DNA of 55,356 bases from an uncultured Clostridia bacterium (GTDB lineage: Bacteria; Bacillota; Clostridia; Oscillospirales; Acutalibacteraceae). The notes below the pieces were generated by a model that was not told where the DNA came from, did no database searches, and worked only from the letters and a program-made list of their open reading frames with translations. Each line of letters opens with the position of its first letter. Position 1 is the first letter of the stretch. The DNA is taken from assembly GCA_946493765.1 (NCBI GenBank), contig CAMMAZ010000006.1, positions 1 through 55,356 on the forward strand. The letters are read 5' to 3'. Shown here in pieces: positions 33,343-42,084 of the stretch. Position numbers and translations under genes: made by a program.

Positions 33343-34167
33343 TCAAACGCCGGAATAAGCGGAAAATCCGCCGTCGACCGGCACGACGATTCCCGTGACA
33401 AAGCCGGATGCTTTTTCATCTGTCAACCAGCGCAGTGTGCCGAGCAGTTCCTCCGGCTCGCCGAAACGTCCCATTGGCGTTGCGTTTAAAATTTTACCGG
33501 TGCGCGGCGTGGGGGTTCCGTCTGCATTGAACAACAACGCTCTGTTTTGATTGGTCACAAAAAAGCCGGGCGCAATAGCGTTGACGCGGATGTTCTGCTT
33601 TGCGAAATGCACCGCAAGCCACTGGGTGAAATTGGATACTGCGGATTTTGCCGCGCTGTAGGCTGGAATTTTTGTCAGCGGCCGGAATGCGTTCATGGAA
33701 GAAACGTTTAAAATGCAGCCTTTATTCTGCTCGATCATGTCGACCGCGAAAACCTGGGTCGGCAGCAGCGTTCCCATCAAGTTGAGGTTAAACACAAATT
33801 CAAAGCCCGACTGTTCCAGATTGAAAAAGGTTTTGATTTCTTCGTTGACTTCATCGCCGGGCATAAAGGTTTCATGCTCTGTTGTACAGCGCGGATTGTT
33901 GCCGCCCGCACCGTTGATCAAAACATCACATCTGCCAAAATCCGATAAAATCGCGCTATGTACTGCTTTTAGATTTTCTTTATCCAGCACATTCGCCTGA
34001 TAGGCCTTGGCAACGCCGCCGTTTTGACAGATCGCGTCGGCTGTGCATTTTGCAGCGTCCGGATTCAAGTCCAAAACCGCAACCTGGTAACCGTCCTTTG
34101 CCATTTGCTCTGCAAAGGCGGAACACAAAACGCCGCCTCCGCCTGTGATCACCGCTGTTTTTTTCAT
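33343..34167 (-). CDS. uxuB: SDR-family fructuronate reductase (D-mannonate oxidoreductase)
   Basis: A 274-residue short-chain dehydrogenase. The cofactor motif is TAVITGGGGVLCSAFAEQM (the TGxxxGxG pattern), NNAG appears as INGAGGNNPRC, the catalytic Ser is in LNVSSMNAFRP, and the Tyr/Lys pair is YSAAKSAV. In Gram-positive glucuronate operons this SDR type takes the place of the long-chain UxuB and interconverts D-fructuronate and D-mannonate. Its start overlaps the end of uxuA by four bases (ATGA), so the two steps are tightly coupled. Symbol assigned from context; a similar SDR could reduce another keto sugar. Confidence 0.86.
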   Translation of the reverse strand: MKKTAVITGGGGVLCSAFAEQMAKDGYQVAVLDLNPDAAKCTADAICQNGGVAKAYQANVLDKENLKAVHSAILSDFGRCDVLINGAGGNNPRCTTEHETFMPGDEVNEEIKTFFNLEQSGFEFVFNLNLMGTLLPTQVFAVDMIEQNKGCILNVSSMNAFRPLTKIPAYSAAKSAVSNFTQWLAVHFAKQNIRVNAIAPGFFVTNQNRALLFNADGTPTPRTGKILNATPMGRFGEPEELLGTLRWLTDEKASGFVTGIVVPVDGGFSAYSGV

Positions 34168-35210
34168 TTTTCTCTCCCGTTCCTTTCAATTGCTTCAAAT
34201 AAACCTGTCAGATAAGTCGCGCCTAAAGCGCGGTCATAAAGGCCATAGCCGTACCGGCCAGTCTCTCCCCAGATCATTCTGCCGTGATCCGGACGGACAT
34301 AGCCGTCAAATCCGTTGTCGCAAAACGCTTTGACAATGCCATACATGTCCAGCGAACCGCACGCGCTCGGATGTGCGACCTCTTCAAATTGCTTATCCCC
34401 GGTGTGCAGAATGTTGCGCAAATGCGCAAAATGGATGCGGGGGGCAAACCTGCCCGCCATTTTAACAAGATCGTTATCCGGATTTGCGCCCAGCGAACCG
34501 GTGCAAAAGGTCAGTCCGTTGTTCGGTTCGTCCACAATCGATAAAAAGCGTTCCAGATTCTTTTCGTTGGTGATGATGCGCGGCAATCCGAAAATGCCCC
34601 ACGGCGGATCGTCCGGATGGATCGCCATATTGACACCGCATTCCTTTGCCACCGGGATGACCGCTTTTAAAAACACTTCAAGATTGCGCCACAACTGTTC
34701 TTCGTCCACCGCTTCATATTGGTGCAGCAGTTCTTTGAGCGCATCCTTGCTGTAGCTTTCATCCCAACCGGGCAATGATAGCTCGCTGGTCAGCGGATTC
34801 ATTTTCAATACCGTTTCATTGTCGAACGCCAGCGCGTTCGCACCGTCCGGCTGCTGATGTTCCAATTCGCTGCGCAGCCAATCGAATACCGGCATGAAAT
34901 TATAGCAAATGCATTTCACCCCCGCTTTTGCAAGCCGGCGGATGTTTTCACAATAATTTTCGATCAATAAAGAGGCCTTTTCATTGCCAAGCTTGATGTC
35001 CTCCGCGACCGGCACCGATTCCACCACTTCAAAGACAAGGCCGTTTGCCTGCGCTTTTTGTTTGATAGCCAGAATGCTCTCCATGCTCCAGACCCCGCCG
35101 GGTTTTACGTCATAAACCGCCGAGACAATCCCCGACATGCAGGGAATCTGCCGGATTTTTTGCAAAGTGACCGGATCGTCGTCGCCATACCATCGAAAGG
35201 TCATTTTCAT
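34164..35210 (-). CDS. uxuA: Mannonate dehydratase
   Basis: Dehydrates D-mannonate to 2-keto-3-deoxygluconate in the glucuronate pathway. The 348-residue TIM-barrel protein starts MKMTFRWYGDDDPVTLQKIRQ and shows the family segments CYNFMPVFDW, NMAIHPDDPPWGIFGLPRI, TFCTGSLGANPDNDL, IHFAHLRNI and GYVRPDHGRMIWGE. The correct ATG is at 35210, nine bases after GGGAGG, and overlaps the uxaC stop. An in-frame extension of 40 codons into uxaC is not real. KDG kinase and aldolase genes needed next are not in the window. Confidence 0.97.
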   Translation of the reverse strand: MKMTFRWYGDDDPVTLQKIRQIPCMSGIVSAVYDVKPGGVWSMESILAIKQKAQANGLVFEVVESVPVAEDIKLGNEKASLLIENYCENIRRLAKAGVKCICYNFMPVFDWLRSELEHQQPDGANALAFDNETVLKMNPLTSELSLPGWDESYSKDALKELLHQYEAVDEEQLWRNLEVFLKAVIPVAKECGVNMAIHPDDPPWGIFGLPRIITNEKNLERFLSIVDEPNNGLTFCTGSLGANPDNDLVKMAGRFAPRIHFAHLRNILHTGDKQFEEVAHPSACGSLDMYGIVKAFCDNGFDGYVRPDHGRMIWGETGRYGYGLYDRALGATYLTGLFEAIERNGREK

Positions 35211-36580
35211 CGGTGATGTCCTCCCAAAATCAGTTTCTTGATGTTGCTCACGCAGATATTTCTGGCAATCTGCTGCGCCGACAAAACAGGGAATTCTTCC
35301 TTTTCCACAAATTCGCCGAGCCTGCTGCACAAAATTCTTCGGAAATAGTCGTGCCGCGCATAGGACAAAAAGCTCCGGCTGTCGGTGAGCATGCCGAGGA
35401 ACGAATCGATATATCCCGTTTGTGCAATGGTGCAGATCGTCTCGTCTATGCCCTGCTTATGGTCTTCAAACCACCATGCGGCGCCGATATGCACGCCTCT
35501 GAAGCTGCCGGCGACCGAGCACAGCTGCCGCAGCATCGCGCCGTTTAAGGTGTAAAGAATCGTTTCCGGCAGCGCGTCCAGCCGTTCGAGGACATCCAGC
35601 ATTTTTGCAATATCGCTGCCTGCAATCACGTCGCCGACACAATCGCCGCCGCAGTCGGGACCAAGCGTTTTATACAAAGTGGAATTGGTATTGCGCAACA
35701 CCGCCAGATGCCACTGCATGACAAGCTGGTTTTGTTTATACAGCCGCCCCAGCACAGTGTACATATAGCCCAGAAAACCGTTATATTCATAATCATTGAT
35801 TTCTTCGCCGCGCAGCGCCTTGGAAAAGGTCTGGTCAGCTTCCATTTTAGAAGAAACACGCAGCGGGAAATCGGGAATCCCCACATCGGTGAATTTGCAG
35901 CCCATCGCCAGAAAACGGGTCAGCTGCCGTTCGAGCGCCTGCAAAAGGCCTTCGATATCCCGGATCATCACACCCGCCGCTGCTGACAGCCGCGTGATAT
36001 ATTCCCGGTAATCCTTGCGCCGGATCAAAAGCAGCTGGTCGGTGCGGAAGGACGGCGCTACCATCACATCGAAATTTGGATCCTTTTGCAGCAGTTCATG
36101 GTAATACAACGTGTCCGCCACATCGTCGGTCGTGGCAATATAAGCGACCCCGGCTTTGCGGATGAGTTTGCGCGGGGACAGCTGCTTTTCCCAGATCACC
36201 GCGTTGGCCGCTTCCCAGATTGCTTCCGCGGTGGAGGAATCCAGCGGCGTGTCGATATCGAAAAACATCGAAAGTTCCATCATGCTCCAGTGATACAGCG
36301 GGTTGCCTGCCGCGCACTGAATGGTTTTGGCAAATGCAATAAATTTATCATGCCAGGAGGCGCTGCCGGTGATGAACCGTTCGTCGACTCCCGCCTGCCG
36401 CATCAGCCGCCATTTGTAATGATCGCCGGCAAGCCACATCTCACCGATGTTATCAAAAACCTTGTCTTCATAAATCTCTTTTGGCGACAAATGACAATGA
36501 TAGTCATAGATCGGCAGATCTTTGACCTTTTCATACAAGTAAGCCGCCGTTTCATTGTAAAGCAAAAAACGTTCTTTCAT
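35207..36580 (-). CDS. uxaC: Glucuronate isomerase
   Basis: Isomerises D-glucuronate to D-fructuronate (and galacturonate to tagaturonate), first gene of the operon. The 457-residue protein has the N-terminal metal motif PIYDYHCHLSPKEIYED, WMLAGDHYKWRLMR-like WLAGDHYKWRLMRQAG, and TLNGAMLRQLCSVAGSFRG plus FLGMLTDSRSFLSYARHDYFRRILC near the end. I use the ATG at 36580, seven bases after AAAGGA, rather than an upstream TTG. Its promoter region at 36618-36677 is shared with the divergent AraC gene and contains two TATTGC boxes 22 bp apart, so AraC activation is likely. Confidence 0.96.
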   Translation of the reverse strand: MKERFLLYNETAAYLYEKVKDLPIYDYHCHLSPKEIYEDKVFDNIGEMWLAGDHYKWRLMRQAGVDERFITGSASWHDKFIAFAKTIQCAAGNPLYHWSMMELSMFFDIDTPLDSSTAEAIWEAANAVIWEKQLSPRKLIRKAGVAYIATTDDVADTLYYHELLQKDPNFDVMVAPSFRTDQLLLIRRKDYREYITRLSAAAGVMIRDIEGLLQALERQLTRFLAMGCKFTDVGIPDFPLRVSSKMEADQTFSKALRGEEINDYEYNGFLGYMYTVLGRLYKQNQLVMQWHLAVLRNTNSTLYKTLGPDCGGDCVGDVIAGSDIAKMLDVLERLDALPETILYTLNGAMLRQLCSVAGSFRGVHIGAAWWFEDHKQGIDETICTIAQTGYIDSFLGMLTDSRSFLSYARHDYFRRILCSRLGEFVEKEEFPVLSAQQIARNICVSNIKKLILGGHHR

Positions 36581-36644
36581 CCTGTTTTCCTTTCTCAATT
36601 GAAAAAGATTTTTTCTTATTGTAATACAATTATAAATACAAAGC

Positions 36645-36677
36645 TATTGCTTTTATTTTCATCTTATATTGCATTTT
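36645..36677. promoter_or_regulatory. Tandem TATTGC boxes between uxaC and the AraC gene
   Basis: TATTGCTTTT (36645-36654) and TATTGCATTTT (36667-36677) are direct repeats with a 22-bp period, about two helical turns, as AraC-type regulators often bind. The distal copy covers the -35 of the plus-strand promoter; the proximal one lies near the poor -35 of uxaC. Confidence 0.5.
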
Positions 36678-36697
36678 CGCGCATCTAGTGTTATAAT
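36669..36697 (+). promoter_or_regulatory. Promoter of the first AraC-family gene
   Basis: TTGCAT (36669-36674), 17-bp spacer, perfect TATAAT (36692-36697). The -35 is within the TATTGCATTTT box, so binding there would repress this gene. Confidence 0.8.
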
Positions 36698-36728
36698 AAA
36701 AAAACCAAAGCAAAGGACGGAAACCGAC

Positions 36729-37583
36729 ATGGGATTTCGATATGATTTTGCAAGCACCGGCATGGTTTGCAGCCATTCGCTGGACGATCAGCCAAAAGCG
36801 GACGATTTTTTTATGCACGCCCATGAAATGATGGAGATTTTCTGTTTTCTATCCGGCAGCGCCAAATATAACGTGGAGGGCAACAGCTATCCGCTGGAGC
36901 CTTATACTATTTTGATTATGCGCATGAGCGAAACGCATATGATCCAGTTGGACCCAACACAGCCTTATGAACGCATGTCGATCCATTTTGTGCCGCAATT
37001 GATTTCCAAAGTCGATCAACAGGAAACCTTGCTGCGTCCCTTTAACGCGCGGGCGATCGGGCGGCTGAACAAATATGACGAAACCTGCTTTTCCGGCAAG
37101 CATTATCGGTCCTGCATCAACGCGATCCTTTCTCAAATCGACAGCGAAAAAGCACAAAGCGTTTTGATTTTCAGCCATCTTTTATCGCTGCTTGCCGAAA
37201 TCAGCGACGCATTTGACCGGCGGCCGGATAAGGCGGATGAAAATCTGCAAAACGGGATCGCCGTGGAAATCGTCGATTATGTCAACCGAAATTTGTTTTC
37301 CGACCTGTCATTGCAGTCGATCAGCCACCGGTTTTATTTAAGCTGCTCACAGGTCAACCGCATTTATAAAAAGGCGACCGGTTCTTCTCTTTGGGATTAT
37401 ATTGTTTTAAAACGGCTGATGAGTGCCCGGCAAATGATCCTTGGCGGCACACCGTCCACCAAAGCCTGCACAGAATGCGGCTTTCATGATTATTCCGCTT
37501 TTTACCGCGCTTATAAACGGCAGTTTCAGCTAGCACCCAAAGCCGACCGCCTGCTTTATGAAAAAAACAACAATAGGATTTAA
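36729..37583 (+). CDS. AraC-family transcriptional regulator beside the uronate operon
   Basis: A 284-residue regulator with an N-terminal cupin-like sensor (DFFMHAHEMMEIFCFLSGSAKYNVEGNSYPL) and a C-terminal pair of helix-turn-helix motifs (LSLQSISHRFYLSCSQVNRIYKKATGSSLWDYIVLKRL, then TKACTECGFHDYSAFYRAYKRQF). I use the ATG at 36729 after AAAGGACGG; longer versions would start before the transcript. Divergent placement from uxaC makes it the likely local regulator of the glucuronate operon, sensing a uronate or an oligosaccharide. The terminator at 37642-37664 follows. Confidence 0.92.
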   Translation: MGFRYDFASTGMVCSHSLDDQPKADDFFMHAHEMMEIFCFLSGSAKYNVEGNSYPLEPYTILIMRMSETHMIQLDPTQPYERMSIHFVPQLISKVDQQETLLRPFNARAIGRLNKYDETCFSGKHYRSCINAILSQIDSEKAQSVLIFSHLLSLLAEISDAFDRRPDKADENLQNGIAVEIVDYVNRNLFSDLSLQSISHRFYLSCSQVNRIYKKATGSSLWDYIVLKRLMSARQMILGGTPSTKACTECGFHDYSAFYRAYKRQFQLAPKADRLLYEKNNNRI

Positions 37584-37641
37584 AACGATCTGCACAAGAC
37601 AAAATGCAAATACCGTGTGCCGACCACAGCCATATCAAAAC

Positions 37642-37668
37642 ACGCCCGGTCTGCGACCGGGCGTTTTT
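37642..37668. terminator. Bidirectional terminator between AraC and fucosidase genes
   Basis: A perfect ten-bp GC-rich stem (37642-37651 and 37655-37664) with a three-base loop is followed by a T-run on the plus strand and by GTTTT on the minus strand. Confidence 0.88.
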
Positions 37669-37701
37669 GCATCACGTATGCTTTTGAAATATTTTTCCCT
37701 C

Positions 37702-38958
37702 TTATGGTTTCAGTTGGACTCTTGCCACACGCACGCAAAGATTTTGACCATATGGGAAACCGGTAAAATCGATCTTCACCTTATCCTCCTTTTGGATAAA
37801 AGACAGCGCCTCGTTATTATCCAGCCAGGATATGCGTTCTATTTTTCTCATAAATCCGTCAAACACCGGAACGTTCTGATGATCCTCTTCAAAATCCAAT
37901 GTGACATGTTTGTTACCATCAGTCTGCTGCGGATCAAAGCAAAATAAATACAAAAGATCCGGATCACTGACGGACTGCAAAAAGAATTCCGGTTTGTCTG
38001 CATAGGAAAGATAAGGTCTGCCGTTATAAATCGCCTCGCCGAAGCTGGACATCCAGCGACCGATACATTCCATAATGCCCTTTTGCATGGTCGAAACACC
38101 GCCGTCCGCATAAGGTCCGATATTCAACAGAAAATTCGCGCCTTCCCTGCGGCATATGCACAGTTCCTCGATCAACTGCCGCACCGGTTTAAAGTGGATA
38201 TCGTCCGCAATGCCCCAGCTGTCGCAGAGCGTCTGGCACATTTCCGCCGCCACATACTTCTTTCTGCCGCGCAGATCTCTGCGCGCAGGTTTACCGCGTT
38301 CATAGGTGACGGCGTCGATTTCATCTGCGCCGAACGCGCCGCGTGCCGAAAGACCGGTGTTATTGATAATCATAGCTTCCGGCTGATAGCGGTGAATCAT
38401 TTTGTATAGGCGGTCTTCTTTCCAGTCGGTTTCCGGTTTCGACCAGTTTCCGTCGAACCATATACCGCCGATTTTTCCATAGTTGGTGCACAGCATCTCA
38501 ACGCTTTTATAAAGATAATCCAAATACGCATCAAAATCTTTTTCAAAATCTTCTCGCATCCAGTCCAGCGTGGTATGATAAAAAAACGGAACAAGATCGG
38601 CCTTGCGGCATTCTTCCACAAATTCTGCAACGATATCGCGCCCGGTGGGCGTATGCATAATGTCATAATCGTTGCATCCTTTGGTGTCATACAGGGAAAA
38701 GCCGTCATGGTGCCGCGTTGTCAGCACGACATATTTGCAGCCGGCTGATTTTGCAACACCGATGATTTCCGACATGCCGCGAATATCAAAGCTGTGCATC
38801 AGGTTTATATATTCGTCTTGATTCAAATGGCCGATATGATAGATCCACTCGCCTCTATTCAAAATCGAATATAGCCCCAAGTGTACAAACATGCCGAATC
38901 CCAGCTGTTCAAATCTTTTGATGTATTCCGGCGCCGGCGGTAATTTATTTTTATCCAT
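37702..38958 (-). CDS. Alpha-L-fucosidase-like GH29 enzyme
   Basis: A 418-residue glycosidase of family GH29. Landmarks are FGMFVHLGLYSILNRGEWIYH, YVVLTTRHHDGFSLYDTK, GRDIVAEFVEECRKADLVPFFYHTTLDW, and GGIWFDGNWS, where the Asp is the expected nucleophile, followed by NFLLNIGPYADGG. There is no signal peptide, so it should cleave fucosyl residues from imported oligosaccharides. The correct start is ATG 38958 behind AGAGGTG; about 160 codons upstream in the same frame are not coding. It is divergent from the second AraC gene. GH29 includes enzymes with other specificities, so substrate is tentative. Confidence 0.9.
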   Translation of the reverse strand: MDKNKLPPAPEYIKRFEQLGFGMFVHLGLYSILNRGEWIYHIGHLNQDEYINLMHSFDIRGMSEIIGVAKSAGCKYVVLTTRHHDGFSLYDTKGCNDYDIMHTPTGRDIVAEFVEECRKADLVPFFYHTTLDWMREDFEKDFDAYLDYLYKSVEMLCTNYGKIGGIWFDGNWSKPETDWKEDRLYKMIHRYQPEAMIINNTGLSARGAFGADEIDAVTYERGKPARRDLRGRKKYVAAEMCQTLCDSWGIADDIHFKPVRQLIEELCICRREGANFLLNIGPYADGGVSTMQKGIMECIGRWMSSFGEAIYNGRPYLSYADKPEFFLQSVSDPDLLYLFCFDPQQTDGNKHVTLDFEEDHQNVPVFDGFMRKIERISWLDNNEALSFIQKEDKVKIDFTGFPYGQNLCVRVARVQLKP

Positions 38959-39026
38959 ATCTTTCACCTCTTGTGTAAGATGAGAAACTATTTTTTGAAG
39001 TTTCAAATATCTTTCCCTTTCAAATG

Positions 39027-39037
39027 TATTGCATTTT
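39027..39037. promoter_or_regulatory. TATTGCATTTT box between fucosidase and second AraC gene
   Basis: Identical 11-mer to the boxes at 36667 and 41981; here it overlaps the -35 of the AraC promoter. No clear partner box is seen 22 bp upstream. Confidence 0.5.
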
Positions 39038-39057
39038 TGCAGGTTTACTTTTATAAT
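39029..39057 (+). promoter_or_regulatory. Promoter of the second AraC-family gene
   Basis: TTGCAT (39029-39034), 17-bp spacer, TATAAT (39052-39057): the same hexamers and spacing as the promoter at 36669-36697. Confidence 0.8.
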
Positions 39058-39093
39058 GAAACAAAATTTTAACCGCACAAAAGAGGGGATCTT

Positions 39094-39957
39094 ATGTTTT
39101 ATGCGCCTGCCTATTTTAAACACGATCTGCGCATCTATTATCGAAGAATAGATGCGAACGATGTTTGCGAACAGGCGATGATCCTGCGAAAATGCAAATT
39201 CTATGACGGTGTATACAGTATGCTTTATATTGTGCACGGCGAATGCAATATTTTTTACAAGGGCAGAAGATATAATGCAAACGCAGATTCGCTGATGCTG
39301 ATCGATATGAAGCAACGGATCAACCTGGAATTTGCGGCAGATCATTTTTGCGAATTTCTTTTTATACAGATCCATCCGTCGCTGATTCAAACAACGGAGG
39401 ACACGCGCTTTCTGCGTCCCTTTTCCGATGCCTATCAAAATGCCGAACCGATTTTGAATTTAAAAAACGGATCTCCTCAACTGCAAACAAGTTTATATTC
39501 GCTGCAAAGCATCATTCTTGCAGTCAAATTATCACTGGCGCGGGAGCATATCCTGCCCAGAATCCATTCCGTCATTTCGGACATGTGCATTTATTACGAT
39601 CAAAAATATTTCCCGCAAACGCTTGAGACGGATTCCATCGCGGTAAAAGTGATGGATTTTATTCACAAGCATTGTTTTGAAAATATCACCTATCAAATCA
39701 TCAGCAATCACTATTACATTTCCGATTGGAAAATCAACGAAATCGTCCGCAGTTACACGGGAATGTCCCTCAAACAGTATTTGATCAAAATACGGCTGGA
39801 TGAAGCGGTGCATTTATTGGAACACACGAACTTTTCATTAAATACCATTGCAAAAATGTGCGGTTTCAATTCCTACACAGCTTTTTTCAGAACATACAAA
39901 AAAACCTTTGGCGATTCGCCGGTTCGCCGGAAAAACCAGAAACAAGAAAACAGTTAA
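39094..39957 (+). CDS. AraC-family transcriptional regulator beside the fucosidase
   Basis: A 287-residue regulator with an N-terminal cupin-like ligand domain (VYSMLYIVHGECNIFYKGRRYNANA) and the C-terminal AraC double helix-turn-helix (NITYQIISNHYYISDWKINEIVRSYTGMSLKQYLIKIRL, then NTIAKMCGFNSYTAFFRTYKKTFG). The ATG follows GAGGGG with a five-base spacer. It is divergent from the fucosidase and convergent with GH5, so it probably controls the fucosidase and perhaps the other local glycosidases that share its promoter box. Confidence 0.92.
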   Translation: MFYAPAYFKHDLRIYYRRIDANDVCEQAMILRKCKFYDGVYSMLYIVHGECNIFYKGRRYNANADSLMLIDMKQRINLEFAADHFCEFLFIQIHPSLIQTTEDTRFLRPFSDAYQNAEPILNLKNGSPQLQTSLYSLQSIILAVKLSLAREHILPRIHSVISDMCIYYDQKYFPQTLETDSIAVKVMDFIHKHCFENITYQIISNHYYISDWKINEIVRSYTGMSLKQYLIKIRLDEAVHLLEHTNFSLNTIAKMCGFNSYTAFFRTYKKTFGDSPVRRKNQKQENS

Positions 39958-39993
39958 AGCTGAAAATCTGCTTTCCTGCACACAAAAATCTTT

Positions 39994-40029
39994 CCGTTCG
40001 GCGCCGGGCAAATGCGTTTGCACGAACGG
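39994..40029. other. Hairpin between convergent AraC and GH5 genes
   Basis: CCGTTCG (39994-40000) pairs with CGAACGG (40023-40029), with a second palindrome (GCAAATGCGTTTGC) inside. No T-run follows; it may act as a weak terminator for either gene. Confidence 0.4.
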
Positions 40030-40030
40030 T

Positions 40031-41893
40031 TCACGCGTTATGATAAACCGGTGTTTCACCGATCAACAGCGCCGGATTCAGGGCGGTGGCCTCTATCGCA
40101 GACAGCAGGTGCTTTGCCTCAACCCAGGGCTGATCTGCACCGTGGATCGAAACCGCAAGTGCAGTCACGTCGTCCGGCACCGTGAACACGACGTCTTTAT
40201 CAAACGCTTTGCTGATATCCACCGCTTGACCTGCATCCGGGTCCGCAAGATTCATCAGAAGATATTGCAGTCCTTTTGCTTTGCGGCCCGCTTTCAGGCA
40301 AACGGCAGTACCGTCGGATTTAAGCCCATAAACAGAAAAGAAGAAAGGCGACGAATCGCCGGAATACACATTGTTTCTTAATGTATATTCCGCACCGGGC
40401 TGAACGGCGACCGGCTCCATATAAACGGAACCGGCGGCAGTTGTGTCGATTTTGCCGTCCGGCGTGTAGCCGCCTGCTTTCCACGCCTTGCCCGCAAACA
40501 GCCCCTTATGCAAAGCGACTTTACAGTAAGTTTCCTCTTTCCAATAATAGTAATCCGGCTGCCCCGGTGCCGACACGATATCTCGTTCATCGTAGGCGTT
40601 GTGCATAATTGCGGCAATTTGTTTTGGGAACCGCCAGGCGCCGTCGCGCCGTTGCAGCAACGACCACACCTCCTGTTTTTCAAGATAGCCAGGCTTGCTT
40701 TCTGCACCCGGACGCAATCGGTTCAGCGACGATTTCATGCCGCCGATCCCGCCGTTATCCCACTGGAATATCGGAACGCCGTAGGCTCTTGCGAGCGTAT
40801 GCATTTCAAAAGATTCCCGGGAACGGGGCGTATTATCGGTGTTGGTTGTTGCATCCTTGAAAGCGCCTTCCCCGATAAGCAGTCCGTAGCCCAATTGCTT
40901 TCTGGGTCCCGCCTGTGCAAAAATCCAATTCCATTTATAGCCCGCGTTTTCTTTATAAAAAGCGACATATTCATGCACTTCAACAATGATTCGGTTGATC
41001 CCGCCGCTGCTCTTGGGGTCTTTGGGCAAAATCATTTCGTTTTGCCGCCAGGCGATCGCACCCATTGGCGCGATGCACAAATATCTCTTTGTATTGTTGC
41101 CGCCGGTGGCGCGCACCGTGTCCACAAACAGCTGATAAAGCTCGCCCATATGCGCATCACAGTTTGCCTGCGTTGTGCGCATCTCATTGTATTCCCAGAA
41201 AGCCGTCGTTTCGCCCCATACAATTTCATTCATGCCGGCAAACATGACATTGGAGCCATAATCCTTAAAATAATAAGCGATTTGCTTCCAAAGATTTTCG
41301 TATCTTGTTTTGGTGAAATTCCAGTTGTGCTCATTATAGGTGTCAACACGCAGCCAGATCGAATCGTCATGGTGCATGTTGATGATGACATACATTTTCA
41401 GTTCACAAGCCCAATCAACGATTTCTTTGACGCGCTCCAAATACGCCGCGGTGATTTTGTCGCCGCTGCAGACAACGCCGTTGCCCAATGTGAAGGGACC
41501 CGAATCATAATCCGTCCAGTTGAACCAGGTGCAGGGCAGACGCAGCGCATCGAAGCCCGCGTCGTGTACCGTTGCCAGCATCTGCTTTGTCAGCGGCCAC
41601 TGCGCAGAATAAGACATTGTCGTTTCCCAGACTTTCGGGTCGGTAACCGTATTGCCGTAGCAGTCGGTCGGATAGCCGTTGAATTTACAGTTGTGCCAAC
41701 CGGACGGGTTTGAATCGGTATAATAATTCGTATCATAATAACCGGAAACATTGTTGTCTTCCAGCCCGTTGCCGTAGTTCCAGCCCGCCTTGATTTTCGC
41801 GACATACTGATCGGCCGGTAAATCCCATTCATCGACCGGCGCGGCGTGTGTTACCACCGTTTCAGGTGAAAGGGACAAGCATTCTTTTTGCAT
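40031..41893 (-). CDS. GH5-family glycoside hydrolase, apparently intracellular
   Basis: A 620-residue enzyme with an N-terminal GH5 (cellulase-superfamily) barrel: FDALRLPCTWFNWTD, VIINMHHDD, VMFAGMNEIVW with the acid/base Glu after Asn, and YGLLIGEGAF with a Glu in the nucleophile position. Residues from about 470 form a beta-rich C-terminal part, perhaps a carbohydrate-binding domain. I choose the ATG at 41893, seven bases after GGAGG, since the ATG at 41899 overlaps that site. Neither start gives a signal peptide, unusual for a GH5 endoglucanase, so it may act on transported oligosaccharides. The divergent GH3 gene should finish the job. Confidence 0.9.
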   Translation of the reverse strand: MQKECLSLSPETVVTHAAPVDEWDLPADQYVAKIKAGWNYGNGLEDNNVSGYYDTNYYTDSNPSGWHNCKFNGYPTDCYGNTVTDPKVWETTMSYSAQWPLTKQMLATVHDAGFDALRLPCTWFNWTDYDSGPFTLGNGVVCSGDKITAAYLERVKEIVDWACELKMYVIINMHHDDSIWLRVDTYNEHNWNFTKTRYENLWKQIAYYFKDYGSNVMFAGMNEIVWGETTAFWEYNEMRTTQANCDAHMGELYQLFVDTVRATGGNNTKRYLCIAPMGAIAWRQNEMILPKDPKSSGGINRIIVEVHEYVAFYKENAGYKWNWIFAQAGPRKQLGYGLLIGEGAFKDATTNTDNTPRSRESFEMHTLARAYGVPIFQWDNGGIGGMKSSLNRLRPGAESKPGYLEKQEVWSLLQRRDGAWRFPKQIAAIMHNAYDERDIVSAPGQPDYYYWKEETYCKVALHKGLFAGKAWKAGGYTPDGKIDTTAAGSVYMEPVAVQPGAEYTLRNNVYSGDSSPFFFSVYGLKSDGTAVCLKAGRKAKGLQYLLMNLADPDAGQAVDISKAFDKDVVFTVPDDVTALAVSIHGADQPWVEAKHLLSAIEATALNPALLIGETPVYHNA

Positions 41894-41933
41894 CGCCATT
41901 CCTCCGCTTTTTCATTTGTTTTACGTTTTTTAT

Positions 41934-41991
41934 ATTATAATTTGGCGCTGCAATTGTATATAGCGTTTCTTTACAAAATATATTGCATTTT
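41934..41991. promoter_or_regulatory. GH5/GH3 divergent promoter region with paired TATTGC-like boxes
   Basis: TATTGCATTTT (41981-41991) and TATAGCGTTTC (41959-41969, 8 of 11 matches) are 22 bp apart, the same period as at 36645-36677. A minus-strand TATAAT for GH5 lies at 41934-41939 with a poor -35. No strong plus-strand promoter for GH3 is evident apart from TATACT near 41995. Confidence 0.45.
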
Positions 41992-42084
41992 CTTTATACT
42001 GAAAAAGGCGCTTGCTATTCAAAAGGAAATGTGCTATAAAAAAGAAAATTCGTGATTTCAAAAGCTTGAGGGGAATGTTGAACA

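Noticed and set aside
38959-39438. N-terminal extension of the fucosidase by about 160 residues
   Set aside because: It runs through the divergent promoter and into the AraC gene on the other strand, while a good ribosome binding site supports the start at 38958.
40508-41713. Plus-strand ORF of 401 codons opposite GH5
   Set aside because: Lies wholly within the GH5 gene, shows no family motifs, and has no ribosome binding site.
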